This document shows positions 1-7,737 of a DNA stretch of 29,279 nucleotides, piece by piece; the stretch's first letter is position 1, and every line of letters starts with the position of its first letter. Position numbers and translations under genes: made by a program. The stretch is from JBOFLO01 sp051657905 (GTDB lineage: Bacteria > Patescibacteriota > Gracilibacteria > UBA1369), in assembly GCA_051657905.1 (NCBI GenBank), contig JBOFLO010000038.1, positions 1 to 29,279 of the forward strand, read 5' to 3'. The notes beneath the pieces were generated by a model. It worked only from the letters and a program-made list of their open reading frames with translations. It searched no databases and was not told the origin of the DNA.

Positions 1-1913
1 AAACACCCCAAATGCGCCATCAGAACAATCAGCGCCGTTTGGCGCAAATAAGTCGACTTACCACCCATATTCGGCCCCGTAATCAACATCAGATTTTCCT
101 GCTCATCCAATTTCAAATCATTGCTGATAAATCTATCCGTCGGATTCAATTTCTCAATCACCGGATGCCGCCCGGCCACAATTTCCAAAGCATAATTTTC
201 GCCAATCGCCGGTCGCACATATTTATTTTCCCAACTCACTAAAGCAAAAGTACTAATCACATCTATATAAGCAATTGCCTGCGCCGAATGTTTTATCTCT
301 GCCGTCTTTTGTAAAACTTTCGCCCGTAATTCTTCAAATAATTGCGCTTCAATCGTGCAGATTTTTTCTTCTGCCGTTAGCACTTTTTCTTCATATTCTT
401 TTAATTCCGGCGTACTAAATCTCTCCGCATTCACCAGCGTCTGCTTGCGATCATAATCCTCCGGTACCTGCTTCAAATTAGCCTTACTGATTTCAATATA
501 ATAACCAAAAACTCGATTATATTTCACCTTCAAAGAATTAATCCCCGTCCGCGCAATTTCCCGAATCTGCATAGCCTGAATAAAATCTTTCCCTGTTTTA
601 CTCAAACTTCTATACTCATCCAATTCCGCATGAAATCCATCGCGAATTATCCCACCCTCCTTGACCGAAACCGGCAACTCCTCCTTCAAAGCATTTTTCA
701 ATTCAAACACCATTTCCTCCAATGCATTAATTTGCCCATTAATTCCCTGCAAATTTTTCTGTTCCACTCTAGCCAATAAATTTTTCAACTCTTTCACCGC
801 CGCAAATGAATTAGCAATCCCCCTCAAATCCCTCGCATTCCCACTACTTAAACTCAATCTCCCCAACATTCTTTCAATATCAAAAATCTCCTTCAAAGCC
901 CCTCGCAAATCCAGCAACAATCCCTGCGCATCTTTCAAATACCCAACCATCTCCAATCTATTTTCAATCGCAGTTTTATTTACCAAGGGCTGAACAATCA
1001 ATTTCCTCAGCATTCTCCCTCCAGCATTGGTCACAGTTTTATCCAACACACTCAACAAAGATCCCGCACTTTTCTTCTCCCTCTGATTCTCCAAAATCTC
1101 CAAATTCCTAATCGTCGCTTCATCCAAAAACATCAATTCATTTTGCTCACTCACCTTAACTTCTTTCAAATGATTCAACTCAGTTTTCTGGGTATTCTGC
1201 AGATATTTAATTAGATGAGCCAGCGCTTTCAATCCATTCTTATTCTGCCCCGCCAAACTATTCTCTCCCAATTCCTCCAACTTATTCACCCCAAAATGTT
1301 CCGCACAAATCTTTTCAAAATCCTCCAATTGACCTGCCTCCGCCACCAACACTCCCGGCCAATTCTGCTTTAATTTCATCAACATTTCCTTCCCTCCATC
1401 AACCAACAATTCCGCCGGTTTAAACTGTCCCAAAATCGCATTTAAATTTTCCACCTTCTCTTCATTTCTAACCATCAATTCCCCAGTACTCAAATCCGCC
1501 CAAGCCAAACTAAAACCCACTTCTCCCAACACCAAACTAGCCAAAAAATTAGCCTGCTTATTCTCTAACAAATTTTCATCCAAAGTTGTCCCCGGCGTAA
1601 TAATTCTCACCACCTCTCTTTTCGCAATCCCCGGCAAACTCGGATCTCCAACCTGATCACAAATCGCCACCTTCTTGCCTGCCCTAATCAATTTCGCAAT
1701 ATAATTATTGGCTGCATGATAAGGAATTCCACACATTGGCATCTTATCATCTCCCTTACTTCTCGAAGTCAAAGTTATCCCCAAAATCTCCGAAGCCAGC
1801 AGTGCATCCTTATCAAACATTTCATAAAAATCCCCAAGTCTAAACATCAGTATCTCATCGGCATGAGCATTCTTAATCTCAAAATACTGTTTCATCATTG
1901 GGGTCAAAGCCAT
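1..1913 (-). CDS. mutS: DNA mismatch repair protein MutS (partial, 3' end outside window)
   Basis: MutS recognises mismatched or looped bases and uses ATP to recruit downstream repair factors. Translating the minus strand from an ATG at 1911-1913 gives an uninterrupted frame of about 637 residues to the window edge. The N-terminus has the mismatch-binding region with the FYE signature (GDFYEMF) and a PMCGIPYHA stretch. The lever/clamp domains follow, and the Walker A motif TGPNMGGKST lies at bases 51-80. The missing C-terminus should hold Walker B and the dimerisation helices (full-length MutS is about 850 residues). AGGA sits 4 bases before the ATG. The gene lies downstream of lexA and two small genes on the same strand, so SOS-linked transcription is possible. 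Identification is secure; only completeness is unknown. Confidence 0.96.
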   Translation of the reverse strand, partial: MALTPMMKQYFEIKNAHADEILMFRLGDFYEMFDKDALLASEILGITLTSRSKGDDKMPMCGIPYHAANNYIAKLIRAGKKVAICDQVGDPSLPGIAKREVVRIITPGTTLDENLLENKQANFLASLVLGEVGFSLAWADLSTGELMVRNEEKVENLNAILGQFKPAELLVDGGKEMLMKLKQNWPGVLVAEAGQLEDFEKICAEHFGVNKLEELGENSLAGQNKNGLKALAHLIKYLQNTQKTELNHLKEVKVSEQNELMFLDEATIRNLEILENQREKKSAGSLLSVLDKTVTNAGGRMLRKLIVQPLVNKTAIENRLEMVGYLKDAQGLLLDLRGALKEIFDIERMLGRLSLSSGNARDLRGIANSFAAVKELKNLLARVEQKNLQGINGQINALEEMVFELKNALKEELPVSVKEGGIIRDGFHAELDEYRSLSKTGKDFIQAMQIREIARTGINSLKVKYNRVFGYYIEISKANLKQVPEDYDRKQTLVNAERFSTPELKEYEEKVLTAEEKICTIEAQLFEELRAKVLQKTAEIKHSAQAIAYIDVISTFALVSWENKYVRPAIGENYALEIVAGRHPVIEKLNPTDRFISNDLKLDEQENLMLITGPNMGGKSTYLRQTALIVLMAHLGC

Positions 1914-2040
1914 GTGTCCTAAAATTACCTGTTATCCTTTAGCCGATCATATCCAAATTGTATTTAAAATCCCACTCAAATTGCTTGTAAATACCCCATA
2001 TGTATTGAATAGTCGCGCTATCCTTCTGAAATCATATTAA

Positions 2041-2244
2041 TTATGCGATAGAGCGATGGATACGCATTCTTTTTACAGCCATTTCCAACTTCTGAATCCG
2101 TATCATTCTTTCCATATCTTCCAACAATGCCAGTGATTTATTCAAATTTTTCTTAAATCCACTGCTATGAATTCTAATTACTAATTCTTTATCTTTCCCA
2201 TTCTTAAGGGAGCTAACAAATTTTCTTAATGCTGTTTTACTCAT
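2041..2244 (-). CDS. Small basic protein, unrecognised (67 aa)
   Basis: This frame encodes a lysine/arginine-rich protein of 67 residues that begins MSKTALRKFV and ends RMRIHRSIA. The second half (from about residue 33) looks like one amphipathic helix rich in Leu, Met, Glu and Arg. I see no signal peptide, membrane segment or known motif. It follows another small basic gene by 38 bases and precedes mutS by 127 bases, all on the same strand, so the three probably share a transcript with lexA. The composition would suit a nucleic-acid-binding or ribosome-associated protein, but that is only an inference. No Shine-Dalgarno is obvious, as for most genes here. Confidence 0.6.
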   Translation of the reverse strand: MSKTALRKFVSSLKNGKDKELVIRIHSSGFKKNLNKSLALLEDMERMIRIQKLEMAVKRMRIHRSIA

Positions 2245-2282
2245 AATAATTAATTTATTGTTTTGATAAATACTGTCTGGAA

Positions 2283-2447
2283 TTAGGCGGAAATTTTACT
2301 AACTTTTCTTACAAACTTATGCTTTCCTCCGATTTCCAATTTTCTAAATCCCGCCACTTTTTGTTTAACTCTGCGCACATTTGGTAATGGCATGCGATCA
2401 AACAATCTACTTCCTGTTGGTACTTTTTTGATGATAATTCTAATCAT
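2283..2447 (-). CDS. Small basic protein, unrecognised (54 aa)
   Basis: An ATG at 2445-2447 opens a 54-residue frame ending with TAA at 2283-2285. The product starts MIRIIIKKVPTGSRLF, contains LPNVRRVKQKVAGFRK and ends VRKVSKISA. It is strongly basic, with regular Lys/Arg and Val/Ile alternation that suggests short beta strands. It lies between lexA (89 bases upstream) and the 67-aa gene (38 bases downstream), all on the minus strand. Protein-like composition and tandem position favour a real gene, but there is no recognisable family and no Shine-Dalgarno. It could be a small RNA- or DNA-binding protein; this is inference. Confidence 0.55.
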   Translation of the reverse strand: MIRIIIKKVPTGSRLFDRMPLPNVRRVKQKVAGFRKLEIGGKHKFVRKVSKISA

Positions 2448-2536
2448 AGTTTTTTTAATTAAATTTTAATTTTAAATATGTTTAAAGAGCGCAGAAATTT
2501 TCTGCTTTTTATAGCTCCAATTTTTCCTTCTCTGTC

Positions 2537-3118
2537 TTAAGTCTTAAAGTGTCTAATCAATCCCGTCACCACCCCCTGTACGCATAAACTTTCTTGCGGA
2601 TAAATATTTTCGTAATTTCGATTTTCTGGTTTCAGATAAATTTGATTGTCATCATCCTTCATATATCTCTTCACCGTATTTTCATTGTCCACTAAAGCCA
2701 CCACAATATCTCCCTGCAAAATCCCAGCATCAATCATACTGTCTCCCTTTACTCGAAGTAGAAACGACTGTTTATTCTTGTAAATAATATCTTCTCCCAC
2801 CGCCATCCATGACTCCACATGTTCTTCACTAGCCGTTGGATTACCCGCTGGAATAGCCCCCAATAAAGGCAACTTATAATTATCCTGAGCTAATTTCTCT
2901 TTAATTGAAGAAAGCATTTTAATACCACGATGCTTTTCATCTTTCTCAATTTTACCTTTTTCTTCTAAAGCTTTTAAATGTTTTAGAATGCTGTTATCAG
3001 AACTCACACCAAAATGTTCTCTCATTTCACGAAGAGTCGGAGAACCTCCGTTTTCCATTTGATATTCTTCAATGAAGTTTAAAAGTGCTTCCTGTTTTTC
3101 TGTTAAAAGTTCTGACAT
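2537..3118 (-). CDS. lexA: SOS repressor LexA with a shortened peptidase domain
   Basis: LexA represses the DNA-damage regulon and cleaves itself when RecA filaments form. Residues 1-70 are the winged helix-turn-helix (SPTLREMREHFGVSSDNSILKHLKALEEKG). The scissile Ala91-Gly92 is in IPAGNP, the nucleophile Ser127 is in GDSMIDAG, and the general-base Lys150 is in NTVKRY. Length is 193 residues. Ser and Lys are only 23 residues apart, against about 37 in E. coli LexA: the stretch that normally separates two GDxVV-like segments is missing, leaving one LQGDIVVALVD. The gene has its own promoter with a palindromic operator and probably leads an operon of two small genes plus mutS. The family call is very firm; self-cleavage activity is uncertain because of the gap. 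Confidence 0.95.
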   Translation of the reverse strand: MSELLTEKQEALLNFIEEYQMENGGSPTLREMREHFGVSSDNSILKHLKALEEKGKIEKDEKHRGIKMLSSIKEKLAQDNYKLPLLGAIPAGNPTASEEHVESWMAVGEDIIYKNKQSFLLRVKGDSMIDAGILQGDIVVALVDNENTVKRYMKDDDNQIYLKPENRNYENIYPQESLCVQGVVTGLIRHFKT

Positions 3119-3119
3119 G

Positions 3120-3145
3120 CAACGAATTTATTTTTAAGTTCGTTG
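3120..3145 (-). promoter_or_regulatory. Inverted repeat in the lexA leader
   Basis: Arms CAACGAA and TTCGTTG are perfect complements separated by 12 bases and end one base before the lexA ATG. The probable transcription start (about 3141) falls inside the upstream arm, so an RNA hairpin would be incomplete. A DNA-level site or chance is also possible. No Shine-Dalgarno is present here. Confidence 0.4.
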
Positions 3146-3147
3146 TG

Positions 3148-3176
3148 ATTATAGGTGAGTGATTACTCACCGTCAA
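3148..3176 (-). promoter_or_regulatory. lexA promoter with embedded SOS operator
   Basis: Read on the minus strand, the -35 TTGACG (3171-3176) and a consensus -10 TATAAT (3148-3153) are separated by exactly 17 bp. The palindrome GGTGAGTAATCACTCACC (3154-3171) fills this spacer and overlaps the last -35 base. Its 7-bp arms match perfectly around 4 bases. Bound LexA would block RNA polymerase, which is standard autoregulation. The arms differ from the E. coli CTGT-N8-ACAG box and are closer in style to a lineage-specific operator. The operator role is inferred from position and symmetry. Confidence 0.88.
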
Positions 3177-3222
3177 TACTTTTTTATCAAAAAGTCCTTA
3201 AATGGCTAAATATAGACGAAAT

Positions 3223-3750
3223 TTAAATCTCGTATTCAAAAATATTTCTCGGAGAAATCTTCAAAATTCGACGAATTGGCAACAACAAAATATTGCTCGC
3301 TGTGCTATTAAATCTTCTTACTTTTTCATTATAAATTTCCAATTCACTTTCAATTTCTCTGCCCGCCTTTGTGTACTCTTTACGCAAAGAATTCAACATC
3401 AAATCATTCTGCAAAGTCTCCTGCTGTTTAGCATTTTCCAAAATTTCCCGCATTTTTCTACTTAAATTTATTTCTAACTCAACCTTCTCCGCATTGCTTT
3501 TATCTTGTTTAAAAGCCTTCTGGCGCAATTCAATCAATTCAGCAAAACTCTTTCGATCATAAACAGTAGAAAGTCTTTCAATCATTAAAGGAATAACATC
3601 ATCCCTCTGCGTAATTTTCAGCAGCAATTTTTGCCATCGATAATCAATTTCCACCACCCATCTTTTCATTAATTGCCCCGCCACCACATAGACAAATACA
3701 ATCAGAATAACCAAGGTCAAAATGATGTTTGTTAATACAGAAAATTCCAT
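3223..3750 (-). CDS. LemA-like membrane-anchored protein
   Basis: Residues 8-26 form one N-terminal hydrophobic segment (IILTLVILIVFVYVVAGQL). About 145 helical, charged residues follow. The closing motif EIYNEKVRRFN, then a hydrophobic SNILLLP stretch, matches the signature region of the LemA family (YN-AVRxYN followed by FP-type residues). LemA proteins are about 180-190 residues with a coiled four-helix domain outside the membrane, and their role is poorly defined. The family resemblance is divergent. The gene begins 4 bases after the GT4 glycosyltransferase stop, as the last member of the ftsW-murG-GT4 operon. lexA follows on the same strand but has its own promoter. Confidence 0.7.
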   Translation of the reverse strand: MEFSVLTNIILTLVILIVFVYVVAGQLMKRWVVEIDYRWQKLLLKITQRDDVIPLMIERLSTVYDRKSFAELIELRQKAFKQDKSNAEKVELEINLSRKMREILENAKQQETLQNDLMLNSLRKEYTKAGREIESELEIYNEKVRRFNSTASNILLLPIRRILKISPRNIFEYEI

Positions 3751-3754
3751 TTTA

Positions 3755-4924
3755 TTACTTTATTTTTTGATAAATTTTTTGCGTTTTCTCCGCACTTTTT
3801 GCCCAATCAAATTTTGCTTCCATCTGCTCAGTTTTTTTCTTCAAAACCGCTCTCTCTTTATTTAACACATCTTTGATCTTTTTGGCTATTTTTTCATCAC
3901 TTTCTTCTAATTTTAAATACACCGGCACCTCGCCCCCCACCTCATTATGCACCGGCAAATCACTCACCAAAGCCGGACATCCAGAGCAAATCGCCTCTAA
4001 TAAAGGCAAATTAAATCCTTCTCTAGTAGTCAAAGAAATATAAGCTTCCGCCCCCTGAAACAAAGCCGGCAAATCCTTCTCCTCAATCAACCCAGTCAGC
4101 ACCACTTCCCGCAAATTTTTCGCCCCATCCAAATCCTGATAAAGCTGATCATCTAATATTTTTAGTCCTCCCAAAACTAATTGCCACTTCCCTTCATCCT
4201 GCAAATATTTTTCAAAAATTCGCAACAAACGCGCCACATTTTTCCTTTTGTCATACCCGCCCAAATAAAACAAATAAGGTTTTTCAGAAATCCCATACTT
4301 GGCTAACACCCGTCGTGGCGCGTCCTCCGCTAGCGCCACCTTAAAACTAAAATCACAAGCATTATAAATAACCTCCACGCGCTCCTTAGCCATCCCCGTT
4401 AACTCCAAAATTTCTCTTTTCGCCGACTCCGAAACCGTTAATAATTTCGCCACCTTATAAAAATTTTTCAGCGCCAATTTATTATAAAACTTACTCAAAA
4501 ATCCTCTCTGCGCATACTGCTCATCAGTCCAAGGAATCGTATCATGTACCGTCATCACAATCGGTAATTTTGACTTTGTTAAAGCCGGATAGGGGAGATG
4601 TATAAGCTCTGCTCCTGCCCTTTCCAACATTCTCGGTAATTGCCATCTTTCCCAAACCGATTTACTCAAACCCTTACTTAATTTTTTCAACCAATTTTTC
4701 TCTTTTAATATTTCAAATTTCACTTTTTCCAAACCTTCAAATTTCTCTTCAGCCTCTTTTTCCAACTTTTCCGGAATCACAATTATCAACTCCGGCGCAT
4801 CTTTTAATTTAGCCAATTCCGCAAATAAATTCAGTGAATATTTCCCAATACCGGTAAATTTTTTATTAAAAAACCAGCCATTCACTCCCACTCTCAAATT
4901 TTTAAGCTTAGATTTTTTTGGCAT
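3755..4924 (-). CDS. Glycosyltransferase family 4 (GT-B fold)
   Basis: The 389-residue protein has the two-domain GT-B layout. The N-domain begins RVGVNGWFFNKKFTGIGKYS, with the Gly-rich acceptor-side loop, and includes PIVMTVHDTIPW. The donor-binding C-domain has YLGGYDKRKN near residue 221 and the retaining-enzyme E-x7-E signature in EGFNLPLLEAICSGCPALVSD. Such enzymes transfer a sugar from an NDP-sugar, often mannose or glucose, to lipid or polysaccharide acceptors in the cytoplasm. The substrate cannot be read from the sequence. It overlaps the murG end by 17 bases, so coupled expression with peptidoglycan genes is likely. A role in a cell-surface glycan or lipid is inferred. Confidence 0.88.
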   Translation of the reverse strand: MPKKSKLKNLRVGVNGWFFNKKFTGIGKYSLNLFAELAKLKDAPELIIVIPEKLEKEAEEKFEGLEKVKFEILKEKNWLKKLSKGLSKSVWERWQLPRMLERAGAELIHLPYPALTKSKLPIVMTVHDTIPWTDEQYAQRGFLSKFYNKLALKNFYKVAKLLTVSESAKREILELTGMAKERVEVIYNACDFSFKVALAEDAPRRVLAKYGISEKPYLFYLGGYDKRKNVARLLRIFEKYLQDEGKWQLVLGGLKILDDQLYQDLDGAKNLREVVLTGLIEEKDLPALFQGAEAYISLTTREGFNLPLLEAICSGCPALVSDLPVHNEVGGEVPVYLKLEESDEKIAKKIKDVLNKERAVLKKKTEQMEAKFDWAKSAEKTQKIYQKIK

Positions 4925-5978
4925 AACTCTTAATTATCTTGGCAATCTTTTCCGCCGCTGAAGATTTTTTCCGTGATATATTTTTGCTTTTCTCTAGTAA
5001 TTTCATTAAATAAACCGGCAATTTCTTTTCTTCTGGTTTAGTAAAAGTTTTTTCATTAATGATTTTCGCTACATTATTTTTGGCAAATATTTCAGCATTT
5101 TCAATCTGATCCCCTCTACTTCCCTTAATCAAAGGAACCAATACAGCCGGTCGCCCTAAAAACTCAATCTCCGCCAAAGAATTCGCCCCCGCCCTGGTAA
5201 TAATCAAATCACTCAAAGCATAAAAATCCTTTAATTCTTCATTGGCAAATTCTAAACTGAAATAACCAATTCCCTGCTTTTCCACTTCCACTTTCCCCGC
5301 TCCACAAATATGAATTATCTGAAATTTCGCTAATAAATTATCCAAATTGTTCCAGATCAACTCATTAACAAAAGCCGCCCCTTGGCTCCCCCCCATCACT
5401 AAAATCACCGGTTTTTCTTCATTCAAACCACTCAATTCCATCGCTCTTTTTCTATTCCCTTCTGCTATTTCCGCTCGCACCGGATTCCCCGTAACTTCCA
5501 CTTTATCAACTACTTCTTTTAAATATCCTTTGCTCTCAGCAAATGACACACAAATCCGACTGGCCAAACGGGAAGCCAATCGATTAGCCAACCCCGGCAC
5601 AACATCTGATTCATGCAAAATCACTGGCACTCCAGCTATCCTTCCCGCTACCGCCACCGGCAAACTCACATAGCCGCCCTTACAAAAAATCACCTCCGGT
5701 TTAAAGCGCTTTATTTTCCAAAAACTTTCCCAAATTCCCCACAATGTTCGAAAAACATCCACAAAATTTTCCCAGCTAAAATACCTACGCAACTTCCCGC
5801 AGCTAATTCCCTCAAACTCCAACCCATTAGCACCCACCAACGTCGCATCCAGCCCCTTTTTAGAGCCAATATAAAGAACCTTCAACTCTTCGCCCATTTC
5901 CTTCTTCAACTCCTGATAAAGCGCAATATTAGGAATAATATGTCCGCCCGTCCCCCCTCCGGCTAGAACTATTCGCAT
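4908..5978 (-). CDS. murG: UDP-GlcNAc:lipid I GlcNAc transferase MurG
   Basis: MurG adds GlcNAc to undecaprenyl-PP-MurNAc-pentapeptide (lipid I) on the inner face of the membrane, giving lipid II. The 356-residue product starts MRIVLAGGGTGGHIIPNIAL, carrying the first glycine-rich loop. It has GKGGYVSLPVAVAGR-like residues (CKGGYVSLPVAVAG), the second loop GGSQGAAFVNELI, and the UDP-GlcNAc-binding segment ITRAGANSLAEIEFLGRPAVLVP. Length is normal for MurG. The ATG at 5976-5978 lies inside ftsW (50-base overlap), so the two are translationally coupled and supply lipid II to the FtsW machine. The identification is secure. Confidence 0.97.
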   Translation of the reverse strand: MRIVLAGGGTGGHIIPNIALYQELKKEMGEELKVLYIGSKKGLDATLVGANGLEFEGISCGKLRRYFSWENFVDVFRTLWGIWESFWKIKRFKPEVIFCKGGYVSLPVAVAGRIAGVPVILHESDVVPGLANRLASRLASRICVSFAESKGYLKEVVDKVEVTGNPVRAEIAEGNRKRAMELSGLNEEKPVILVMGGSQGAAFVNELIWNNLDNLLAKFQIIHICGAGKVEVEKQGIGYFSLEFANEELKDFYALSDLIITRAGANSLAEIEFLGRPAVLVPLIKGSRGDQIENAEIFAKNNVAKIINEKTFTKPEEKKLPVYLMKLLEKSKNISRKKSSAAEKIAKIIKSYAKKI

Positions 5979-7134
5979 AGTCGGAATGTTTAGATAATTG
6001 TAAAAGAATTCCCGAAGCCACCAACACTGAAATCATCGACGACCCCCCATAACTGACAAATGGCAGCGTAATACCCGTTATCGGCATCAGTCCCAAATTC
6101 ACTGCTATATTAACATAGGCCTGAAATACTATCCACGAAGTCAGCCCCGTTGCCATCAACATCACATAGCGATTCGGCGCCCCCTTAGCTATCAAATACC
6201 CTCTCCAAGCAATCGCCGCATAAGCCAAAATCAATAATCCAATTCTAATAAAACCAAGTTCCTCAGCCGATGCTGCAAAAATAAAATCATCGGTAGCTTG
6301 CGGTAACCAATAAGACTTCTGCACACCTTGAGTCAAACCCTTGCCCCAAAATCCTCCACTTCCTATCGCTATTTTCGCCTGTTCAGACTGCCAACAATAA
6401 TCCTCCACACAGCTCGCATCACTGGCTAAAAAGGCCTCCACGCGCAATTTAATATGCGAAATATTGCTGGCCAATAAAACCACAATTATCCCCACGACAA
6501 AGGCTCCAAAAGCCAAATGCTTAACCCGCGCCCCTCCCACAAAATACATCGTAGTCGCAATCCCCGCCAACACCATCGTACTACCAATATCCGGCTGCAG
6601 TAACACCGGAAGCATTAAAAATCCACAAATCACACAGAACGGCAGAAAGCCATTTTGAAAGGTTTGTATGGCATCTTTTTTCCTATCCATCCACGAAGCC
6701 AAATAAAATACCAAAGCCAATTTCGCAAATTCCGTGGGCTGAAATGAAGTGTTAAAAAGTACCAGCCAGCTGCGCGCAAAAGTCGTATAACTACTTCCCA
6801 AAACCAACACCACAAGCAGTACCGCAATCGCAGCAATAAACCATACCGAAGCCGTTTTCTTCCAAAATTGATAGGGGATTTTCGCCATCAAAAACATCAT
6901 TAATATCCCCACCGTCATTCTGGCCAAATGATTTTTGAATAGTAAATAGCAGTCTACACCTGCATCTTCACAATTCGGATAAAGAACTCCTGGAGCCGAC
7001 AATTGAATAGATTTCGGCACCCCAATACTGGTAATCATCACCAAACCAAAAATCAGCAATCCAATCACCACCGCAAATAATACTGGATCAGCTTTTAATT
7101 TTTTCCCCGTAGATTGTCTTTTTGCTCTTTTCAC
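5929..7134 (-). CDS. ftsW: SEDS-family peptidoglycan glycosyltransferase FtsW
   Basis: A polytopic SEDS protein that polymerises lipid II, most likely at the septum. Seen motifs: QPDIGSTMVL in the middle, the extracytoplasmic stretch GSGGFWGKGLTQGVQK followed by LPQATDDFIFAASAEELGF, and the terminal MPITGITLPFVSYGGSSM. About ten hydrophobic segments fit the fold. I start at GTG 7132-7134 (VKRAKRQS), giving about 401 residues. A longer frame from TTG 7188 exists, but that codon lies inside the likely promoter (-10 at 7179-7184). A 50-base overlap with murG marks the operon. RodA is the alternative name; proximity to murG and the motif set favour FtsW. Confidence 0.93.
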   Translation of the reverse strand: MKRAKRQSTGKKLKADPVLFAVVIGLLIFGLVMITSIGVPKSIQLSAPGVLYPNCEDAGVDCYLLFKNHLARMTVGILMMFLMAKIPYQFWKKTASVWFIAAIAVLLVVLVLGSSYTTFARSWLVLFNTSFQPTEFAKLALVFYLASWMDRKKDAIQTFQNGFLPFCVICGFLMLPVLLQPDIGSTMVLAGIATTMYFVGGARVKHLAFGAFVVGIIVVLLASNISHIKLRVEAFLASDASCVEDYCWQSEQAKIAIGSGGFWGKGLTQGVQKSYWLPQATDDFIFAASAEELGFIRIGLLILAYAAIAWRGYLIAKGAPNRYVMLMATGLTSWIVFQAYVNIAVNLGLMPITGITLPFVSYGGSSMISVLVASGILLQLSKHSDYANSSSRRGDGRTYYS

Positions 7135-7178
7135 TATAAACTCTTTTTTGTCTAAAATACTTTTCTTTAAGCCAAAAA

Positions 7179-7207
7179 ATACTAACAAAGCCCCCCTCGA
7201 AAATCAA
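7179..7207 (-). promoter_or_regulatory. Likely promoter for ftsW-murG operon
   Basis: On the minus strand TTGATT (7202-7207) and TAGTAT (7179-7184) are 17 bp apart, each matching four of six consensus bases. Transcription would start near 7172, upstream of the GTG at 7134, and this argues against the TTG start at 7188. The promoter lies in the short gap shared with divergent lspA. Confidence 0.5.
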
Positions 7208-7241
7208 GCTGGCAAAGCTCAAAAACCTCACAAAATCTCTC

Positions 7242-7724
7242 ATGATAAAAAATCTATCTCATCTCAATCCCTCCCTTAATTTAAGAACTTTTTTTCAAGT
7301 TATAGTCCTAGCTTCAGTATTTTTATTTTTCGATCAACTAATTAAAATTTGGGCTTCAAATACGCTTTCTTCGCCCATTCAAATCACCGATTTTTTTCAA
7401 CTTACTTTAGAGCGCAATTATGGTATAGCCTTTAGTTTTGCTTTGCCCTATCCACTTTTACTCGCTCTCAATACCTCAATTTTCCTAATTCTCATTGTTT
7501 TCTTCTTCTATCATTTCAATCTCTCCAAGTGGTTTTCCACGCTACTGTTAGCGAGTTTTATCGGCGGCGCCCTCGGTAATTTATTCGATCGGTTCACTCT
7601 CGGCTTCGTTATCGATTATTTAGCTTTTTGGAGTTTCCCAGTCTTCAACCTCGCCGATATTTTAATTACCTGCTCTATCTTCCTAATTACTGTATTTTAT
7701 GGTAGAATAGAACGAACAAAATAA
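7242..7724 (+). CDS. lspA: Prolipoprotein signal peptidase LspA
   Basis: LspA is the membrane aspartyl protease that removes signal peptides from diacylglyceryl-modified lipoproteins. The 160-residue product has four hydrophobic segments (about residues 15-32, 66-90, 97-112, 131-153). Conserved motifs are DQLIKIWA (31-38), ERNYGIAFSF (57-66), GALGNLFDRF (109-118), and the catalytic pair Asp125 in GFVIDYL and Asp139 in FNLADI. Length is typical. It is divergent from ftsW with only about 100 bases between the start codons. The next gene follows 13 bases later. Its presence implies that the cell makes lipoproteins. Confidence 0.95.
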   Translation: MIKNLSHLNPSLNLRTFFQVIVLASVFLFFDQLIKIWASNTLSSPIQITDFFQLTLERNYGIAFSFALPYPLLLALNTSIFLILIVFFFYHFNLSKWFSTLLLASFIGGALGNLFDRFTLGFVIDYLAFWSFPVFNLADILITCSIFLITVFYGRIERTK

Positions 7725-7737
7725 AAACAGACCAAAC

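Noticed and set aside
3178..3195. ACTTTTT/AAAAAGT inverted repeat as a lemA terminator
   Set aside because: It is only weakly GC-containing (about one G:C pair), lies upstream of the lexA -35, and is more likely A/T-rich promoter-upstream DNA.
7135..7188. Longer FtsW starting at TTG 7188
   Set aside because: The codon overlaps the predicted -10/-35 region, and the 18 extra residues do not resemble FtsW.
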